A DNA stretch of 10,368 bases from Candidatus Babeliales bacterium (GTDB taxonomy: Bacteria > Babelota > Babeliae > Babelales > JACPOV01): positions 1 through 10,368 of the forward strand of contig JAGVKP010000096.1 of NCBI GenBank assembly GCA_020050475.1, given 5' to 3'. Both the position numbers and the translations under genes were made by a program. Positions 8,001 to 10,368 of the stretch are shown one piece after another; the first letter of the stretch is position 1, and each line of letters starts with the position of its first letter. The notes under the pieces are model-generated. The model did no database searches. It was given only the letters and a program-made list of their open reading frames with translations, and was not told the origin of the DNA.

Positions 8001-8574
8001 TCAATTTGTCAAAACACAAAAAAGTCTATCCCTTGAGCAATCAGGTAAGATGATCATGCTTGAAGAGATCATCTCAGAAATCGATGCTACTGGCGAAAAA
8101 TGCCTTATTTTTACCCAATATGTAGAAATGGGGGAAATTCTTGTCAAGTTACTTGGAGAAAAAATGAATATGAATATACCATTTTTGCATGGAGGGGCCT
8201 CGCGAATAGCGCGAGATCGCATGGTTACTGATTTTCAAAATCCAATGTCTCATACAAAATTTCTTATTATTTCGCTCAAAGCTGGCGGCACAGGATTAAA
8301 TCTTACTGCGGCTAATCACGTTATTCATTATGATTTATGGTGGAATCCGGCTGTTGAAAATCAAGCCACCGATAGAGCTTATCGTATCGGTCAAAAACGA
8401 AATGTCATGGTACATCGTTTCATTACAACAGGTACTTTTGAAGAACGCATTGATGAAATGATAAAAAGCAAAAAAGAGCTTGCAAATCTAACCGTCAATC
8501 ATGGGGAAAATTGGATTACCGAAATGACCGCAACAGAGATAAGAAATCTTGTAGATTTAAAAAATGCAGGATAA
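5029..8574 (+). CDS. SWIM zinc-finger SNF2-family helicase-like ATPase
   Basis: This is a large superfamily 2 ATPase/DNA translocase of 1181 residues (numbered from ATG 5029). The N-terminus starts with the YGRTWWGQKWLE signature of SWIM proteins. The SWIM finger CNCPDSAMPCKH has C124, C126, C133 and H135, a CxCxnCxH nucleic-acid or protein binding module. A long middle region (about 200-700) matches the position of the bacterial SNF2-associated domain. The motor follows: LRPYQ.RGFNWL from 713, Walker A DDMGLGKT (K744), VCPTGLLSNW, Walker B IDEAQ (834-837), SGTPVEN from 862. The second lobe has CLIFTQYVEMG from 1025, SLKAGGTGLNLT from 1082, and motif VI DRAYRIGQ with R1116 and R1119. All motor motifs look intact. 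A GTG at 5020 in frame is an alternative start; neither has a Shine-Dalgarno, and ATG 5029 directly precedes the conserved N-terminus. The gene is visibly AT-richer than dnaX or ogt. Its cellular role (DNA remodelling, transcription recycling, defence) cannot be told from sequence. Confidence 0.93.
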   Translation: MATSYGRTWWGQKWLETFNGIDYENRLERGRTYANTGRAYDIKISGHVVTARVRGSMPSPYKVKISFKEFDQTTQEKLKKIVTDSPLILSQLLNKSLPHQIINSLEERKIKLFPSSWGEIEASCNCPDSAMPCKHIAAVIYLLCAQIDKNPFTLFEVHNCDLLNLIADYRDGRIREIQKITTVAEIFKPSEVSAQPQTADLTIDLSKICNLSNCIVTILENTPPFYNKNFRDILASMYTYWQTHSRNYKKFNSPVYINIATSKSKTKFSPEELFLEKWHHPEKFNDCYLEVHENYSIQLIGDDSANIFGLEDKGKLGFLTFLDELPSALLHKFCPKIRFFHTLYQYAVILLERAAIIPQILQINQEATLIRWIPALFDSNVKEIYRQLCDSCPADLVVYNGKKISTQEQIQTAVSWMLSGLIYDNLPTNLKNSRSSDVFQLFFYAQKLNFKNFADKETPHSIHQWLSKLYLAQRPHKLYLTIEEVSGEFELIPQVLLDNAKLPISIKKALQTDKVEKRLEILSDLSLIARYLPKFDSMIQDASSTRFSIDDFAPLFSHILPALEAIGIVIVLPRSLHKVLKPKLNLALKSKSKLSADRSSFISLENLLEFNWQIAIGEQVVSIEEFKKILKHSGNLVRLMDRYVLLDEKEIAQLLKKIEQLPYHLEQEDLMQAILAQEIEGAVVSLDSNLTKFSQSFNRHEQLPIPHNLKADLRPYQERGFNWLMQNINSSFGSILADDMGLGKTIQIITVILHLKNHGLLNKKQRVLIVCPTGLLSNWDKEFKKFAPDITTFVYHGTQRELQKEYDVMITSYGLVRSDKKELNKRKWLLLVIDEAQNIKNPYTEQTKAIKFIDAAHKIAMSGTPVENRLLEYWSIFDFTNKPYLGSLKQFNDRYAAPIEKERNEECMNRFKKITAPFILRRLKSDKSIIADLPKKIEANRYCVLTPEQTALYQKIVDASIQKIEATEGIKRKGLVLQLINSLKQVCNHPAQFVKTQKSLSLEQSGKMIMLEEIISEIDATGEKCLIFTQYVEMGEILVKLLGEKMNMNIPFLHGGASRIARDRMVTDFQNPMSHTKFLIISLKAGGTGLNLTAANHVIHYDLWWNPAVENQATDRAYRIGQKRNVMVHRFITTGTFEERIDEMIKSKKELANLTVNHGENWITEMTATEIRNLVDLKNAG

Positions 8575-8585
8575 ACAGTTGTGTG

Positions 8586-9179
8586 TCACCGATGCCCACG
8601 GACAGATTTGCTCGGGGAAGTATCTGACAAGAGACATTTTATGTGGTTTATAATCGCTTGAGCTGCATCCTCACTACTTAGAGCGCTGGCATCAATTTCA
8701 AGTGCGTTAGGATGAGAAATGGCAATAAGAGGCCCATTATCTTCGGCATCTTGGGGATCAATAGATTTCCATCTTTTTCTTCTATCTGGTCTTGTCAGTC
8801 GCGTTAAATGTTCTTGCTTGTTAACCCGAATTTGCACCGGCACAAATAATGAACCTCGTTTTTCAGCAATATTTTTAACTTTTCTATAAAGCTCTCTATC
8901 TTTTTCAGTATCAGCCAAACAGTTCGTGAGTACATAACTATTCTCAGAGATCTTGGTCAGAAAATCGAAAATCTCTGTTCGTATGCGCTCAATCGCTTCC
9001 CAAGCAAAGTCAGGTATTTTGGCATAGCCGTCATACTGAAGGAGCTCAAAAATAGGATTATTAATGAGCTGATTATCACACACTATAAATCCGCACTTTT
9101 TAGCTAATTCATTCGCTATAGTATATTTACCCACGCCCGGCTTACCGGTGAGATAAATAATGGTCGTATTGTGTGTTAT
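8586..9179 (-). CDS. Small P-loop kinase-like protein; start codon unresolved (rare start or frameshift)
   Basis: This is a shikimate/nucleotide-kinase-like P-loop protein whose substrate I cannot name. The frame reads IIYLTGKPGVGKYTIANELAKKCGF, a beta-strand plus Walker A plus helix, then DNQLINNPIFELL, a helical region, LTNCLADTEKDRELY, and an arginine-rich lid RLTRPDRRKRWKSID. The first ATG/GTG/TTG-type codon in this frame is GTG 9134, which falls inside the Walker A motif and cannot be the true start. The frame is open upstream to a TGA at 9194-9192. A strong Shine-Dalgarno GAGGGAG (9193-9187) is 7 bases before an AUA codon (9179), the start used here. ATG 9186 abuts the same Shine-Dalgarno but is in another frame and stops after 14 codons. 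Skipping one base in the ACACACA run (9176-9170) would join that ATG to the kinase frame. So either a rare AUA/AUU start is used or the gene carries a one-base frameshift. It converges with the SNF2 gene, 11 bp apart. Confidence 0.75.
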   Translation of the reverse strand: MTHNTTIIYLTGKPGVGKYTIANELAKKCGFIVCDNQLINNPIFELLQYDGYAKIPDFAWEAIERIRTEIFDFLTKISENSYVLTNCLADTEKDRELYRKVKNIAEKRGSLFVPVQIRVNKQEHLTRLTRPDRRKRWKSIDPQDAEDNGPLIAISHPNALEIDASALSSEDAAQAIINHIKCLLSDTSPSKSVRGHR

Positions 9180-9186
9180 GTTCCAT

Positions 9187-9193
9187 CTCCCTC
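9187..9193 (-). promoter_or_regulatory. Ribosome binding site of the kinase-like gene
   Basis: GAGGGAG on the minus strand is a strong Shine-Dalgarno candidate. It touches an out-of-frame ATG (9186-9184), too close for normal initiation on that codon, and is 7 bases from AUA 9179, which is in frame with the Walker A motif. Its position shows that translation is expected to begin well upstream of GTG 9134. Confidence 0.55.
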
Positions 9194-9268
9194 AATGCCA
9201 GTGCCAATCATTCCACTAGAGATGCACAAGAATTTTTTTGATCACCATAAGATGCCTTGCTCTTGATA

Positions 9269-9311
9269 TATCTCATGTACGCATCATACAAGAGTTACGC
9301 ATCGCCTAGAA
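9269..9311. repeat. 43-bp direct repeat, copy B
   Basis: This copy matches 4847-4889 at 41 of 43 positions in the same orientation. It contains an inner duplication: ACGCATC occurs at 9279-9285 and 9297-9303, 18 bp apart; one of the two is altered in copy A. It lies between the APH-type gene and the kinase-like gene, again upstream of a leftward gene, and on the minus strand carries TATGAT (9283-9288). Nothing else is recognisable in the gap 9194-9323. Confidence 0.85.
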
Positions 9312-9323
9312 AGAGCAAACGCA

Positions 9324-10196
9324 TTAACCTTTAATAACCGTATCAATAATCTTTTTCTGAAGCTGAGCGACCGCACTTTTTTTATCTGCTATCTGACACA
9401 GTTCAAAAGTTGCCTTCCACAATACCCAGGCTTTTGCGCGAAGCCAGGTATCTTCATCTAAAGCCATTTTTCTGATAAAAATCTCACGTGATTTCCCTGA
9501 TAAATACGTCCAAGCAATCACCAAATCACAAGCCGGATCACCAATAGCAACCCCACCAAAATCAATAATGGCAGAAAGTTTGCCGTCATCCATCAAGATA
9601 TTGCCAATAGCGAGATCCCCATGAATCCATACGGGAGTCTTGATCCATTTAGTAGCACATGCTTTATCCCATAAAGCCACCGCTGCCTTCTCATCTATAA
9701 CATCAGACAGTTCTGCTATTTGAGTACGTGCGCCTTGATCGTATACACTTACATGATCACCGCGCCACCAATTATGCTGACCCGGCTTAGGCCCATCCAG
9801 ATCGGCAATTGCTTGTAACTCCTGTAAAAAAGCGACCAGATCAAGAGCAAGCACCTCTTTTTGCTGCTCGGTCAATGCAAGGAGATTGATACTCTTTCCC
9901 GGCAACCATTTATAGAGAGAAAATGGATAAGGATAATCTGCACAAGGTTTTCCCATGTGCAGGGGGATTGGGATACTCAAGCTCAATTTTTTTGCCAATT
10001 GTGGTAGTAAAGCTTGTTCTTTGGGGACTTTGAGAGCATAGCTTTCGTCGGTTGGCATACGAATAAGCATCTCATTACCAAGCCTATAGGTACGATTATC
10101 ATGCCCCTGCCTCTCAACATCCGTTATTGGCAAATGACTGAGTTTCGGAAATTGCTCAGCTATGAGTTTATAAGCAAGTTCGAGAGTTGGGATCAT
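9324..10196 (-). CDS. APH-family phosphotransferase (aminoglycoside/macrolide kinase fold)
   Basis: This is a 290-residue small-molecule kinase of the aminoglycoside phosphotransferase superfamily, transferring phosphate from ATP to a hydroxyl of an unidentified substrate in the cytoplasm. The N-lobe has the typical GHDNRTYRLG...IRMP stretch (31-48) and the lysine/glutamate-bearing helix VPKEQALLPQLA (57-68). The hinge region reads YPFSLYKWLPG (90-100). The catalytic loop is WIHGDLAIGN (190-199), with D194 as base and N199, and the metal-binding IDFGGVAIGDP (D212) follows at 211-221 with CDLVIAW after it. All catalytic residues are present, so the protein should be active. ATG 10196 is preceded by CAGGA seven bases away. 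It starts 17 bp after the stop of the partial upstream gene and is probably in one operon with it. The family is broad and includes many housekeeping kinases, so an antibiotic-resistance role should not be assumed. Confidence 0.9.
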   Translation of the reverse strand: MIPTLELAYKLIAEQFPKLSHLPITDVERQGHDNRTYRLGNEMLIRMPTDESYALKVPKEQALLPQLAKKLSLSIPIPLHMGKPCADYPYPFSLYKWLPGKSINLLALTEQQKEVLALDLVAFLQELQAIADLDGPKPGQHNWWRGDHVSVYDQGARTQIAELSDVIDEKAAVALWDKACATKWIKTPVWIHGDLAIGNILMDDGKLSAIIDFGGVAIGDPACDLVIAWTYLSGKSREIFIRKMALDEDTWLRAKAWVLWKATFELCQIADKKSAVAQLQKKIIDTVIKG

Positions 10197-10213
10197 GCTT
10201 GTTCCTGAGCAGC

Positions 10214-10368
10214 TCAGTCTTTCTTCCTCAAAAAATTAATCAGTGAATCAATTTGATCAGGTATAGTATTGGCAATATCTCGCACTACCAACCTGGTCCA
10301 TAACCATGAAAGTGGGCCAGTCACCTTAAGCGTACTTGAAATTTTAACCCCATCAGTCGTTTTCTCAA
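10214..10368 (-). CDS. SRPBCC-like protein, C-terminal fragment (5' part off window)
   Basis: Only the last 50 codons are visible, ending at TGA 10216-10214. The segment reads KVTGPLSWLWTRLV (14-27) and then a long amphipathic helix DIANTIPDQIDSLINFLRKK. The pattern V.GPL.WLW.RL followed by the I...P..ID.L helix resembles the C-terminal helix of SRPBCC/polyketide-cyclase-like proteins, which bind hydrophobic ligands in a helix-grip fold. The frame is open to the window edge and its base composition is like its neighbour. It ends 17 bp before the APH-type gene on the same strand, with no clear terminator between, so the two are probably co-transcribed. With so short a fragment the family call is tentative; that it is a real coding end is more certain. 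Confidence 0.6.
   Translation of the reverse strand, partial: EKTTDGVKISSTLKVTGPLSWLWTRLVVRDIANTIPDQIDSLINFLRKKD

Noticed and set aside
8575..8640. Terminator between the converging SNF2 and kinase-like genes
   Set aside because: The gap is only 11 bp and no stem followed by a T-run is visible on either strand.
4847..9311. CRISPR array
   Set aside because: Only two repeat copies, 4.4 kb apart with genes between them, and no cas genes.
9324..10196. Acquired antibiotic-resistance gene
   Set aside because: The fold is APH-like, but the family is broad, there is no mobile element beside it, and the sequence does not identify a drug substrate.

Overview
The window is a gene-dense, moderately AT-rich bacterial segment with no rRNA, tRNA, transposase or phage genes. 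Its most telling gene encodes a Sec-exported protein with two apparent Skp1/BTB-like domains and a seven-bladed WD40 propeller. Such eukaryote-like architecture is typical of bacteria living inside or on eukaryotic cells. Together with the style of the DnaX N-terminus, it suggests a protist-associated lineage such as Candidatus Dependentiae (TM6/Babeliae) or another endosymbiont-type bacterium. This is inference; no marker gene in the window settles the taxonomy.

Left part (1-1294): the 5' 329 codons of dnaX (DNA polymerase III gamma/tau, clamp loader) run leftwards off the window. Just upstream on the same strand lies a compact 86-nt structured RNA (about 1039-1124) that I identify as the bacterial signal recognition particle RNA (ffs). 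It folds into a closing 9-bp stem and the diagnostic 4x4 loop and GNRA tetraloop. SRP RNA next to dnaX is a known arrangement in other bacteria.

Middle-left (1295-4829): the exported Skp1-like/WD40 protein reads rightwards and ends in a hairpin terminator shared with a converging two-gene operon. That operon reads leftwards and encodes a CaCA-family cation antiporter (GTG start, strong Shine-Dalgarno) followed by an Ogt-type O6-alkylguanine-DNA alkyltransferase.

Middle-right (4830-9323): a 1181-residue SWIM zinc-finger/SNF2 helicase-like ATPase reads rightwards and converges on a small P-loop kinase-like gene. The kinase gene has a start problem: its Walker A motif is in an open frame without an ATG, GTG or TTG upstream, so it uses a rare start codon or carries a frameshift. 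This pair of genes is bracketed by two nearly identical 43-bp direct repeats (4847-4889 and 9269-9311), so it may be an inserted module, or the repeat may be a dispersed intergenic element with promoter function.

Right end (9324-10368): an APH-type phosphotransferase reads leftwards, 17 bp downstream of the end of a partial gene resembling SRPBCC-fold proteins; these two probably form one operon.

Functionally the window mixes housekeeping (replication, protein targeting, DNA alkylation repair, ion exchange) with accessory genes (SNF2 ATPase, small kinases, a presumptive host-interaction protein).
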